Shown: positions 26,439-34,536 of the stretch, piece after piece | How the letters are laid out: every line of letters begins with the position of its first letter | How positions within the stretch are numbered: position 1 is the stretch's first letter | Assembly (NCBI GenBank): GCA_003218975.1 | Contig: QHPD01000105.1 | Location: 53,881 to 117,880 of the forward strand | Source of the DNA: Verrucomicrobiota bacterium | GTDB taxonomy: Bacteria; Verrucomicrobiota; Verrucomicrobiia; Chthoniobacterales; UBA10450 | DNA: 64,000 nucleotides | Direction of reading: 5' to 3' | Notes under the pieces: generated by a model | The model's input: only the letters and a program-made list of their open reading frames with translations | What the model was told of the DNA's origin: nothing | Database searches by the model: none | Translations under genes and position numbers: made by a program

Positions 26439-26756
26439 ATGGATATATCTGTTAAGGCTTTAGAAGAAGCCGTCTCGATTCGTCGTCAAATCGATAGTTT
26501 GGAAAAACGTCTTTCGGCCATTCTGTCAGGTGAGCCCGCGCGCCCTGCAGCCGGAGGAGGGTCGCGCCAAGTGTCGGCAGCTACTCGGGCAAAGCTTGCC
26601 GCCGCCACCAGAGCGCGCTGGGCAAGGATCAAGGCTGGCAAAAAAGCAGCTCCCGCGAAGAAAAAGGGCGGACTCACACCTGCTGGCAGAAGAAAGCTTT
26701 CCCAATTGATGAAAGCTCGTTGGGCGGCCAGAAGGAGGGCTGCAGGGAATAAGTAA
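26439..26756 (+). CDS. Small basic protein with tandem KARWA-type motifs
   Basis: A 105-residue, strongly basic protein with no signal peptide. Residues 1-30 form a likely coiled coil (VSIRRQIDSLEKRLSAIL). Two related basic motifs follow: VSAATRAKLAAATRARWARI (about 45-64) and LTPAGRRKLSQLMKARWAAR (about 79-98), sharing R.KL.....ARWA. Short motifs of this kind recur in uncharacterised bacterial proteins and look suited to nucleic-acid binding; this is inference. It stands alone, between the divergent ubiE gene and tRNA-Leu. Confidence 0.8.
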   Translation: MDISVKALEEAVSIRRQIDSLEKRLSAILSGEPARPAAGGGSRQVSAATRAKLAAATRARWARIKAGKKAAPAKKKGGLTPAGRRKLSQLMKARWAARRRAAGNK

Positions 26757-26837
26757 GGCTTACCGTTATACTGGGCTTGCCCTTTAGTGTCTTAGCGAGA
26801 TAGCAAGTTCAACGACGACGCCGTCTGTATCAGCCAG

Positions 26838-26919
26838 TGCTCGCGAGAGGACTCGAACCTCCACGGGTTTCCCCATACGGTCCTGAGCCGTATGCGTCTG
26901 CCAATTCCGCCACGCGAGC
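26838..26919 (-). tRNA. tRNA-Leu (anticodon CAG)
   Basis: Reading the minus strand from 26919, a seven-base acceptor stem (GCTCGCG/CGCGAGC) closes the gene, with a D-arm containing GGCGGAATTGGCAGACGC, an anticodon arm ACGGCTCAGGACCGT (anticodon CAG at 26885-26883), a long variable arm, and the T-arm GGTTCGAGTCC. The class-II layout and sequence identify a leucine tRNA for CUG codons. The discriminator is A and CCA is not encoded. Length is 82 bases. Confidence 0.97.
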
Positions 26920-27020
26920 AAAGAAGGAAACGGCCTCTACCATGCGCACACGCCAGCACGTCGCAAGGCCAAAGCAACCATCTCGATCCTACGCGCCCGG
27001 TCGAAGCGATGGAGGTTTGG

Positions 27021-27899
27021 TTAGCCTGCCCGTCTTTTGCGCGCATGAACTTCCAGTTGATGCGCTTTGCGCACCTGACCAACGGAACGCAAAAGATTGG
27101 CGTAATTCGATACAACAATCTCGTAATCTTCAGAAGGTTTCCCGGCTGCCTCCTCCCAAATCTTAAGCGAAGCCCGATAAAGCTCGGACGCCTTCGCGTA
27201 ATCGCCGCGGGAATGATAAACCACCGCAAGATTGCATTTGGATTGCGCGATATCGGAATGCGTTCTGGGGGATGCCTTTTCCCGAATAGCCAACGCGCGC
27301 AGATGTATTTTCTCTGCCTCGGTATAACGCCGCTCATTAGTGTAAAATACCGCGAGATTATTGAGGACCGAGGCCACATCAGGATGGTCTGGTCCGAGCT
27401 GCTTCTCATAAATTTGCAAAGCATGCAGATAGTAAGGTTCGGCTGCTTTTTGCCGCCCTAATTTCCGGAAAATGAGCGCAACGTTGTTTAGCATCGTGCC
27501 GAGGTCAGAGTAGGGCAGATCCTGAAGTTGGGTGCCGGCTGCGATAGCTTTCTCGTAAAAGCCAATCGCTTCCTCGGATTGGCCGAGGTTGTCGCACAAA
27601 AACGCCAGCCGGCGAGCGGAACGAAAGATGGCGAATTGGTCCGGCGGTTTTACTTTTACTAGAATTGTATCTGCCTTGAGCAAACAAGCTTTGGCCGCGC
27701 TGCGATCTCCCTGTTGATCCAGAAGCTGCCCCAATTTTTCGAAGCTGATCGCCAATTGCATAGTGGCGCCAGGAAAGGCGCGTTTGGCAACCTCAAGCGC
27801 TGTTTCGGCAACCCGGATCGCCTGAGGCAGACGGTTGCTGGCGCGCAGATTGTCGAGCTTGTCATTAAGAATTGACCAAAGTTTTTCGTCGCCTTTCAT
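27021..27899 (-). CDS. TPR (kinesin-light-chain-type) protein
   Basis: A 292-residue cytoplasmic-looking protein made of about five to six tetratricopeptide repeats of the 42-residue kinesin-light-chain type. Examples are AISFEKLGQLLDQQGDRSAA, MLNNVALIFRKLGRQKAAEP, VLNNLAVFYTNERRYTEAEK and KCNLAVVYHSRGDYAKASEL. Such proteins are protein-binding scaffolds with no catalytic site. It follows the lptE-like gene by 6 bases on the same strand, so it is probably part of the envelope-assembly transcript, although no signal peptide is seen. Confidence 0.88.
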   Translation of the reverse strand: MKGDEKLWSILNDKLDNLRASNRLPQAIRVAETALEVAKRAFPGATMQLAISFEKLGQLLDQQGDRSAAKACLLKADTILVKVKPPDQFAIFRSARRLAFLCDNLGQSEEAIGFYEKAIAAGTQLQDLPYSDLGTMLNNVALIFRKLGRQKAAEPYYLHALQIYEKQLGPDHPDVASVLNNLAVFYTNERRYTEAEKIHLRALAIREKASPRTHSDIAQSKCNLAVVYHSRGDYAKASELYRASLKIWEEAAGKPSEDYEIVVSNYANLLRSVGQVRKAHQLEVHARKRRAG

Positions 27900-27905
27900 C
27901 CAACA

Positions 27906-28412
27906 TCACCAGCCCTCGCTCAGTTGAGTGACTAACCGGCTGGCGAGGTCTTCGGTCGCCAACGGCAACGCCTGCCGTTCATCCGTGGTTACGTCTGCGC
28001 TGACGAAAAAACTGGTCGCCCCAGTCGCTCGTCCATTACCCACAAGCGCCGTGCCGTCCCGCCCCGCGACCGTGTACCTAACGTCCATTCTAAGGTTGAA
28101 CTCCTGGGTGGCCAGTACGTTGGCCCGAACAGATCGCGCCGGGATACGGTCAATGCGAGTGATTTCACCTTTCAACACAGCGTCCGCGTCATTGTCACTA
28201 GCAACCTTGAACGTGCCGTCTTGTTGCAACTGCTTAATCACCGTATCCGTGACCAACACTTCAATGCGAGGAACGAGAGTTTTGTTTTTGAAAGTGGGAA
28301 CAGCGATTGTCTGAACGTCGCGCAGGTAATACGGTTTTACCGGCCCAATGTGATAGCCAAGGCAACCAGTTAGCGACAAGCAGGCTAGTCCTGCCGCGAA
28401 CGTCGCTTTCAC
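27906..28412 (-). CDS. lptE: LptE-like LPS assembly lipoprotein
   Basis: A 168-residue lipoprotein with signal and lipobox LSLTGC (Cys about 17), followed by GYHIGP, IAVPTFKNKT and the repeated alpha/beta pattern typical of LptE/RlpB-like proteins (LVTDTVIKQLQQDGTFKV, ADAVLKGEITRIDRIPARSV). LptE plugs and supports the outer membrane LPS translocon LptD. The start overlaps the preceding BamD-like gene stop by 4 bases. LptD itself is not in the window. Confidence 0.85.
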   Translation of the reverse strand: MKATFAAGLACLSLTGCLGYHIGPVKPYYLRDVQTIAVPTFKNKTLVPRIEVLVTDTVIKQLQQDGTFKVASDNDADAVLKGEITRIDRIPARSVRANVLATQEFNLRMDVRYTVAGRDGTALVGNGRATGATSFFVSADVTTDERQALPLATEDLASRLVTQLSEGW

Positions 28413-29647
28413 GGCGCCGGTGAGGCGGACGCTTCGGGCGTTGAGGCCGCGCCGGAGCTTTGGCCCGCGTCGGGCAAAGTCGATGACGGCTCAGGCGCGG
28501 TAGTGGTATCCGGCGTCAGTGAAGCCGGCGGCGGCAGCGAAGTATCAATATCGGGCGCTGGCAGCGGCGCTTCATTGTTTGGGGCGCTGGGTTTCGCCGA
28601 CTCACTCCTCGTCATCCGCGCTCCGTGGGCGGTGGCCTTTTTCTTGCCGGCTTCTCCGGGAGTAAAAGCAGGTTGAAGCGCAGCCTCGCCCACCTTTCTG
28701 CGCAATTGGTCGATCCGTTTTTTCGCCAGATTGCTTTCGGTTGACCCAGGTTGCTGCCGAATCACCTCATTGTAGTAGACTACTGCGGCGCGATAATATT
28801 TCTGTTTGTCGTAGAATTTAGCCACTTGGTAGGAACTGGTCGTTTCCTTGTGCTCAAGAAGCTCCAAGTTTGCGCGCGCCTGTGCGGCTTTCTCACTATG
28901 CGGGTAATGGAGAAGGAAATCTTGGAAGGCTGTTTTGGCGTTTGCGGTTGCCGCCGAATCCCTGGTACCTTTTCGTGCCGCCATAAGCCAGATATAACCG
29001 ATTTGATATTGCGCATCGGCCGCGACCGGTTCGTTTGGAAATTTGTCCACCACTGCCTGGTAAGCTTCGATTGCCATCTCGGGCACGTGCTGTTTCTCGC
29101 GCGCGAGGCCAATGTTAAATTGCGCTCGCGCTGTGTACTTGCCGTATGGCGCGGTCCGGACGACATTCGCAAAAATCGTCACCGCCCGCTCCAGCGACGA
29201 CCCAACCGGGGTGCCGATGATTTTTTTCTTCTTACCAGCCAAATAAATTTCGCCGATGCGAAACTGCGCCTCGATTGCTTCATCGAAGTGCGGGCTACTG
29301 GGATATCTTTCGACTACCTGCCGAAACGAATCCGCCGCACCAAGATACTCGTGCAGCTGTTCCTGCAGTTCCGCCGCGCGGTAGAGCGCACCTGCAGCAA
29401 GAGCATCTTTCGGGTGCTGCCGTACAATGCTTTTAAACGCGTGAATCGCTCGTTTCAAATTGCCTTGCTTTTCGGCAGTCTGTGCGGTCTGAAACAACTC
29501 CAGCGCTGTCTCGCTAATTTCCTCTTCCCCGGGCGCAACAAACTTCGCCTTTTTGCCCGGTTGAAAGACCACTGCGGCCGCGCACGATTCGGACAAAATC
29601 AAGCTGGCAGCCGTAAAAAGTAAAACGACGCGGACTAAAAAATACAT
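28409..29647 (-). CDS. BamD/YbgF-like TPR outer-membrane assembly protein
   Basis: A 412-residue exported protein: N-terminal signal (about 1-25), then TPR repeats at about 45-330 (ALELFQTAQTAEKQGNLKRA, LAAGALYRAAELQEQLHEYL, FPNEPVAADAQYQIGYIWLM, YYNEVIRQQPGSTESNLAKK) and a C-terminal Pro/Ser/Ala-rich tail of about 80 residues. The repeat style with tetratricopeptide P-P-E spacing resembles BamD and CpoB/YbgF. The signal has Cys near position 22 but no convincing lipobox, so membrane attachment is uncertain. It is divergent from the DUF72 gene and coupled to lptE. Confidence 0.82.
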   Translation of the reverse strand: MYFLVRVVLLFTAASLILSESCAAAVVFQPGKKAKFVAPGEEEISETALELFQTAQTAEKQGNLKRAIHAFKSIVRQHPKDALAAGALYRAAELQEQLHEYLGAADSFRQVVERYPSSPHFDEAIEAQFRIGEIYLAGKKKKIIGTPVGSSLERAVTIFANVVRTAPYGKYTARAQFNIGLAREKQHVPEMAIEAYQAVVDKFPNEPVAADAQYQIGYIWLMAARKGTRDSAATANAKTAFQDFLLHYPHSEKAAQARANLELLEHKETTSSYQVAKFYDKQKYYRAAVVYYNEVIRQQPGSTESNLAKKRIDQLRRKVGEAALQPAFTPGEAGKKKATAHGARMTRSESAKPSAPNNEAPLPAPDIDTSLPPPASLTPDTTTAPEPSSTLPDAGQSSGAASTPEASASPAP

Positions 29648-29786
29648 GGCTGGGGCAGGGTAGTTGACTTATCCGTTCCGTCAAGTTCGTTGGCAGGTCA
29701 CATCAGCACTCGATGGCAAATGTCCACTGCGATTTTACCGTAACGCCTTTTCCAAAGAGGCAAAACCGATTAATTGTGTTAGGTCG

Positions 29787-30665
29787 TTGAATCTAACCGA
29801 TCAGCATAAAATACGCATTGGCGCGTGCGCATGGAGTTTCCAAGACTGGCACGGCTCTTTTTATCCGTCAGACTTGCCGGAGTCGCAATGGCTCGAATTT
29901 TACGCCAATTACTTCCCGGCTGTCGAAGTCGATTCAACATTCTATGCTGCTCCCGCTGAAGCGACCCTTCGTCGTTGGATCGAGATCACGCCCCCGGCTT
30001 TTCGTTTCGCCTGTAAACTTCCTCGTGAGATCACCCACAGCTATCAGCTGCGCGATTGCATGGCGGAATTGAGTTCATTCCTCCGGGCGATTGAGCTACT
30101 CGCGCCAAAACTTCAGGTGATTCTTATTCAACTACCGCCCTCCTTTGCGCCAAAGCACGGCAACGCGGCGCTGCGAAAGTTTCTCGGGCAACTGCCACAG
30201 GATTTTCGGTTCGCAATCGAGTTTCGCCATGTGGGCTGGCATCGACCCCGCATCATCCGGCTTCTAGAAAAACATCGCATTTGCTGGGTGTGGGCCGACA
30301 CCACGCCGCTCAACGAACGAAATCTCGCCCCGTTCGAATTCTTGCCACGCACGACGGATTTTCTCTATCTGCGTCTCCTCGGTGACTATGCGACGAAATA
30401 TAACGTCGATGGCGAGCGGGTTCATCGTTATCAAAAACTGCTGTGGAAACGAGAAGCTGCGCTCGATAGCTGGTCACTCAAAATTGAGCGGCATCTTTCG
30501 GAAGTGCGCAATGTTTGGACATTCATAAGCAACCACTTCGAAGGATTTGCACCAGAGACCTGCCAGCGATTGGCCCAGCGTCTGAACTTTGATTTACCAC
30601 TGCCTTCTCAAACCGAACAGGAATTGTCAGAGCAAGAGCGATCGCAGCTCGATCTGCAATTATAG
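29787..30665 (+). CDS. DUF72 (YecE) protein
   Basis: A DUF72 TIM-barrel protein of unknown function. Family patterns are RIGACAWSFQDWHGSFYP, YFPAVEVDSTFYAAP, FRFACKLPREITHS, VILIQLPPSFAPK, FAIEFRHVGWH and the late FISNHFEGFAPETCQRLAQ. No ATG precedes the conserved start in frame. A TTG at 29787 gives 292 residues and a family-like N-terminus; a TTG at 29664 would add 41 unconserved residues. It runs divergent from the BamD-like gene. Confidence 0.88.
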   Translation: MNLTDQHKIRIGACAWSFQDWHGSFYPSDLPESQWLEFYANYFPAVEVDSTFYAAPAEATLRRWIEITPPAFRFACKLPREITHSYQLRDCMAELSSFLRAIELLAPKLQVILIQLPPSFAPKHGNAALRKFLGQLPQDFRFAIEFRHVGWHRPRIIRLLEKHRICWVWADTTPLNERNLAPFEFLPRTTDFLYLRLLGDYATKYNVDGERVHRYQKLLWKREAALDSWSLKIERHLSEVRNVWTFISNHFEGFAPETCQRLAQRLNFDLPLPSQTEQELSEQERSQLDLQL

Positions 30666-30690
30666 GCAATGACGGCTGGCTTGGACGCGC

Positions 30691-31479
30691 CTACTCCGGG
30701 CACACAACGCGCACTTGTTTGTGCTTTTCGAAAACGCAGACTTCGCGAATCCCAAAGATCGACATCTTCTCGGCTAGATGCGAAAAATTATCGCCTAATT
30801 GAACATGTGAATGTGCGTCGGACGCCGTTGTGAATGGGATGCCCATTTTCTTCGCCAGTTCAATGATTCGGTCAGCGGGATAAAGTTCGTTCACCGGCTT
30901 ACGCCAACCTGCGGTGGAAAGCTCAATCGCCAGATCGAGCGAACGAATAAAACCGAGCGTTTCGCCCGCAAGCACGTCGATCTCTGCGTTCGGCCTATGA
31001 CCGTGGATTTTGATTAGATCGATATGGGCGAGGCAATCGACCAGCCCAGTTGCAGCCATTTCGCGGACACGACGAAAGTAATCCGCGTAAAGCGCATCGA
31101 TATCGCGTCCCTCGAATTGCGCGGCGCCAGCCGGAACGCTGTCGAACATTTGGTCGGCACGATCGAGGAAATGAACCGAGCCTAAGACAAAATCGAGCTT
31201 GTCCCAATTTCGCTCGATCCATTTGCTCCCGGCGGCCGAGTGAACGGGATCGTTATCGAGCTCGATCCCAGCGCGAATTTGCACTTCGGGGTTTTTTTCC
31301 CGCAATCGATCGATCTCATCAAAATCGATCCCGGCGTGATAACGATCGTGGTCAGTGAAGGCAATATCGCTCAGGTGCATTGCGCGCGCCCAATCTGCCC
31401 ACGGCTGAAGCAGCGCCTGCGTGTAATGCTGCACCCGATGTCCCTGCGGATGGGTATGATAATCAGAGAAGAGTTCCAT
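30691..31479 (-). CDS. PHP-domain phosphatase (HisJ-like)
   Basis: A 262-residue PHP-superfamily metal phosphoesterase resembling histidinol phosphatase HisJ. Metal-site motifs are FSDYHTHPQGH at the start, IAFTDHDRYH, AGIELDND, GSVHFLD, CLAHIDLIKIHGH and TASDAHSH. The ATG at 31479 is preferred (GGAAG eight bases upstream); GTG 31488 and ATG 31485 are alternatives. No histidine biosynthesis gene is adjacent, so other substrates are possible. It follows the BsuPI-domain gene on the same strand. Confidence 0.85.
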   Translation of the reverse strand: MELFSDYHTHPQGHRVQHYTQALLQPWADWARAMHLSDIAFTDHDRYHAGIDFDEIDRLREKNPEVQIRAGIELDNDPVHSAAGSKWIERNWDKLDFVLGSVHFLDRADQMFDSVPAGAAQFEGRDIDALYADYFRRVREMAATGLVDCLAHIDLIKIHGHRPNAEIDVLAGETLGFIRSLDLAIELSTAGWRKPVNELYPADRIIELAKKMGIPFTTASDAHSHVQLGDNFSHLAEKMSIFGIREVCVFEKHKQVRVVCPE

Positions 31480-31495
31480 TACCATCACTTCCGAG

Positions 31496-32026
31496 CTAAG
31501 GCATAGCCAAAAATTTCTGGCGCGTCCGTAACTCTGGGTATTGAGGAAAGAAAACTTCGGCGGCGAAGACCTTGTTCGGCGTCAAATCCCGCGTGGCGAT
31601 CGTTTCGTTGTATTCGACGTGCTCCTGCGGGTTGATCAGAACCGTGGCCGATTTTTCCGTGATGGCATGATTGTCGGACCACTTTGTCAAAATCTGGCCG
31701 GCAGAGTTTTTCAAATAAATTTCGATTCGCTGGTTTGTCGGAAATTCCAGGGTAACGGTCCGCTTGGAATAATTTGTTAATGTCACTTTCGCCGCGAGCT
31801 GGCGCACCTCCGACAACCTTATGGTCTGTGGCGCAATCTGAAGATCGAGGGCCAGGCCGCGCAATCTGGGATCTTTATATTGCGGAACTGGCTCGGAAGA
31901 GAACGGATGGAGAATGCGGCCCAACCACCCGCGCCTGTAGGGCGTCGCCGTCGGCGTGTTTTCCTGAGCGAACGTGCCCCCGACGATCGCAAATACCAGA
32001 ACAAGCAAAACAACGCCTCGCTTCAT
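31496..32026 (-). CDS. Secreted BsuPI-type (intracellular proteinase inhibitor-like) protein
   Basis: A 176-residue exported protein with a signal peptide (MKRGVVLLVLVFAIVGGTFA) followed by a Pro-rich linker and an immunoglobulin-like BsuPI domain: VRQLAAKVTLTNYSKRTVTL, FPTNQRIEIYLKNSAGQI and HVEYNETIATRDL. The domain is named from the Bacillus proteinase inhibitor but most members are uncharacterised. The ATG at 32026 lies at the start of the signal; a longer frame to 32053 overlaps the upstream repeat. It is divergent from the cupin-hydrolase gene. Confidence 0.8.
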   Translation of the reverse strand: MKRGVVLLVLVFAIVGGTFAQENTPTATPYRRGWLGRILHPFSSEPVPQYKDPRLRGLALDLQIAPQTIRLSEVRQLAAKVTLTNYSKRTVTLEFPTNQRIEIYLKNSAGQILTKWSDNHAITEKSATVLINPQEHVEYNETIATRDLTPNKVFAAEVFFPQYPELRTRQKFLAMP

Positions 32027-32040
32027 GAGCGCGTTAAACA

Positions 32041-32079
32041 CCAAACGTTGCAATTCCTGTCAAACCCTTTATCAATCGG
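32041..32079 (+). promoter_or_regulatory. 39-bp direct repeat, copy 1, promoter-like
   Basis: The 39 bases here match 33527-33565 at 37 positions. The segment holds TTGCAA (32048-32053), 16 bases, then TATCAA (32070-32075), a plausible -35/-10 pair for the downstream cupin-hydrolase gene, whose ribosome site AAAGGAGG is at 32131-32138. Confidence 0.5.
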
Positions 32080-32147
32080 ACGGTGAAACCGTTCGTCTGG
32101 AAACTATACTGATCGGCGGCGGTTCACCAAAAAGGAGGCTGACGGTC

Positions 32148-33483
32148 ATGCCGCGCTCTGTCTTACTTCTCCACGTTCTGTTCTGCTCGCTCTCAGCTGC
32201 GTGGGCACAGGACCCCGTTAAAGTGGCGCCCCAAAATTACAAGGTGCTCTTGGAAAATGATCGCGTCCGCGTTCTTGAGGCGCTGTTAAAGCCTAGCGAT
32301 CGGACGCCACAACATTCTCATCCTGCGCGAGTGGTCTACAGTCTGAGTGATCACTCTGCCATCTTCCGGTCCCCTGAAGGTCGAGTCACGCATAGCGTCA
32401 GCAAGGCCGGCGACACCGTCTGGCGTGACCCGGTGATTCATTCCGAGGAGAACGATGGCAAAGCGGACAGTCACGCGATTTTAGTCGAGTTCAAAGAGAG
32501 TCCGGCGCGCGCGGAGGCGCTCACCCGAAGCGATTACTTCGTTACCGGCGAATCAAGCAGTCGGCTGTTTGTGCGTCACGTTACCTTCGGTTCCAATCAA
32601 CAATTGCCGATTCTGCTTGTACCTGGCGGCAGTCCTCCGAGCGAGGTGTTATTCGATTTGCCGGTGGCGGGTTACTCACTCGCAGATGACTTGGCGCGAA
32701 TGGGGCTGAACGTTTTCCTGATGAACCCGCGCGGATGGGGCAAATCGACGCCGGCCCCGAATTCCGCGGAAGCGGTCGGTGATTTCAAGCAGGTCACAGC
32801 TGACATCGGATCGGTCGTGGGCGACATTCTGCGCAATACAGGCCAGGCTCGGCTGGTTCTGTTCGGGCATGCATCTGGTGGCCTGTGGGCGGCGATGTAC
32901 GCGACTCAACACCAAGACAACGTTGCTGCGCTGGTGCTATTAAACAGCATGTACGGTGTGGATGCGCCGTGGGGATTACGGCAAAGCTTCGAAGATCCAA
33001 ATCATCCTGGCACGTTCGATGCGCGCGCCGGCCCGTACCGGCTCCACAGCGGAGGGATTGCTCGACGGCTGGAACCGATCGATCCCAGTTTCCAACAAGG
33101 ACGGCTGGCGTGATCCACGAGTGGCGCAAGCCTACGTCACTCTCGCACTAGCGAGCGATCCAACCTCGGAATCACGAACGCCGCCGAGCATAAGAATCCC
33201 TGGGGCATTTAGAAAAGAGCATTACCTGCTTTCCGAGGGCCAAAAGCTCTGGGACGCGCGCGACTTGAAACTTCCAGTTCTCTACATGAGAGGCTCTCGG
33301 GATCACTGGTCGCGTCCCGAGGACTTGGACGCGATGAAGCGTGATTTGGGAGCCACTCGGGCATCCAAGTTTGCGACGATTCCCAACGGAACTCACTTCC
33401 TGGACCGTCCAGGGCATGGACGGGACGAGATGTTGAAGCAGATCCAGGAATTCACGGCGGCGATAAACAAACCCAAGAAATGA
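32148..33483 (+). pseudogene. Secreted cupin-alpha/beta-hydrolase fusion, frameshifted
   Basis: Strong ribosome site AAAGGAGG (32131-32138) precedes the ATG at 32148 by 9 bases. The product would begin with a signal peptide (VLLLHVLFCSLSAAWA), a small cupin domain (PQHSHPARVVYSLSDHSAI), then an alpha/beta hydrolase with nucleophile elbow FGHASGGLW. The frame stops at 33113 after unrelated-looking sequence, while the remaining hydrolase part (GLLDGWNRSIPVSNKDGW onward, acid in GSRDHWSRP and His in NGTHFLDRPGH) continues in the +1 frame to 33483. The shift falls at about 33040-33065. The restored product would be about 445 residues. True pseudogene or sequencing indel cannot be told apart here. 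Confidence 0.75.
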
Positions 33484-33526
33484 AACTGACCTAGGGGAAC
33501 GTCGCGGTCTGACCTGCGTTGAACAG

Positions 33527-33565
33527 CCAAACGTTGCAATTCCTGTCAAACCCATTATGAATCGG
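33527..33565 (+). promoter_or_regulatory. 39-bp direct repeat, copy 2, promoter-like
   Basis: Copy of 32041-32079 (37 of 39 bases). TTGCAA (33534-33539) and TATGAA (33556-33561) again have a 16-base spacer. The next gene's ATG is at 33567, only six bases after the -10-like box, so a transcript from it would be nearly leaderless. Confidence 0.5.
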
Positions 33566-33566
33566 C

Positions 33567-34046
33567 ATGAAGACCCTCTGCGCGCTGGTCGCTTGCGTGT
33601 TCTTCGTGTCGCTTCCCGCAAAAGCCACCGGCGCCGCAAAACCCCGCCACTGCATACTCCGGGTGCACGCTCAAGCGAACCCACGCGATACCGAGATTTT
33701 TGCAACATCCGTTCGCGCGCAACTCTCTGGAAAGGATGTTGCCATCGAGAAGATGCCGTGGATCTCGGAGCAAGATGTCGTAGCATTTTCTCCTTACCCC
33801 GCCCGGGACGGAACCTATGGCGCCCTGCTCCAGCTCGATGAGCACGGGCGCGTCGTGCTCGATACTTTAAGCGTTGAACGTCGCGGCAGTTTTCTTTTCG
33901 TATTTGTCAATGGCCACCCGGTTACCGAATTGGAAGTCGACAAGCGCGTTTCCGATGGAAAGATCTACATCCCTTCCGGGCTAACTGCCGGCGATATCGA
34001 ATCAATGAAAAGAGACTGGCACCTGATCGGACAACGGAAGCGGTAA
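33567..34046 (+). CDS. Secreted protein with SecD-P1-head-like fold pattern
   Basis: A 159-residue protein with a signal peptide (MKTLCALVACVFFVSLPAKA). The mature part has a short beta-alpha pattern: CILRVHAQANPRDTEIFATS, GTYGALLQLDEHGRVVLDTL, FLFVFVNGHPVTELEVDKRV and IYIPSGLTAGDIESMKRDW. This looks like the P1-head type domain seen in SecD-related and stand-alone secreted proteins, but I do not recognise a named family. It is plausible as an outer envelope protein. It directly follows the second copy of the 39-bp repeat. Confidence 0.7.
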   Translation: MKTLCALVACVFFVSLPAKATGAAKPRHCILRVHAQANPRDTEIFATSVRAQLSGKDVAIEKMPWISEQDVVAFSPYPARDGTYGALLQLDEHGRVVLDTLSVERRGSFLFVFVNGHPVTELEVDKRVSDGKIYIPSGLTAGDIESMKRDWHLIGQRKR

Positions 34047-34051
34047 ACAGA

Positions 34052-34488
34052 TTACCGAGAGCGCATAGGTGTTTCCTGTGCAGCGACTGCGTGCCAATTC
34101 CCGTGACGATAAAGGAAGACATCGATGAACCGAATTCTCATCACAATGCGCCCGTTTTTATCCCTGATCTCATTCAAGCCTCGAGCGAGCGCGGTCGACC
34201 CGTAGAACGTAACTTTAACGTTCCGCAGATGCTGCGAATACGGAAGTGGTTTGCTCAACCTTTCCAGCACTTGCCTTTTCGTGCCCACTTCTCCTTTCCA
34301 ACTTGAGTCCACGAAGTCATCGGCCAGGATTCGATCAAAGGTTGCATGGAGTCGCGCTCGACCAATGCTCGCAGCCAGTCGCATTCCAGGCGAAGAATGG
34401 TGTGCTCATACTGGCTTTGAACAGCTGCTTCACGACCAAACGCCAGTCCCGGAAAGATCGACAATGCTATGAGGAGAAGACCGCTCAA
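34052..34488 (-). pseudogene. Secreted NTF2-like (DUF4440) protein, frameshifted
   Basis: Two minus-strand frames make one gene. The upstream frame codes a signal peptide and start of an NTF2-like domain (LLLIALSIFPGLAFGREAA, HTILRLECDWLRALVERDS) from a TTG at 34488 and then stops at 34255. The other frame continues the domain (ATFDRILADDFVDSSWKG, FYGSTALARGLNEI, RFIDVFLYRHGNWHAVAAQ) to 34052. A typical family member reads W..AV..GD..ATLDRILADDFV across this point, so the shift is at about 34340. The upstream start is uncertain. DUF4440 proteins bind small ligands; substrate unknown. Confidence 0.7.
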
Positions 34489-34536
34489 TCCAGCAGGCAG
34501 TGGTATAAAACGCTCCTTTCAAAAAACCCGCGACGC

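Noticed and set aside
26792..27424. 210-residue minus-strand open frame
   Set aside because: It runs through tRNA-Leu and the TPR gene in another frame, with no recognisable protein.
28751..29623. 290-residue open frame on the plus strand
   Set aside because: Antisense to the TPR outer-membrane protein gene; composition is that of a shadow frame.
34246..34536. Upstream extension of the M23 peptidase frame
   Set aside because: It covers the opposite-strand DUF4440 gene and precedes a good signal peptide start.
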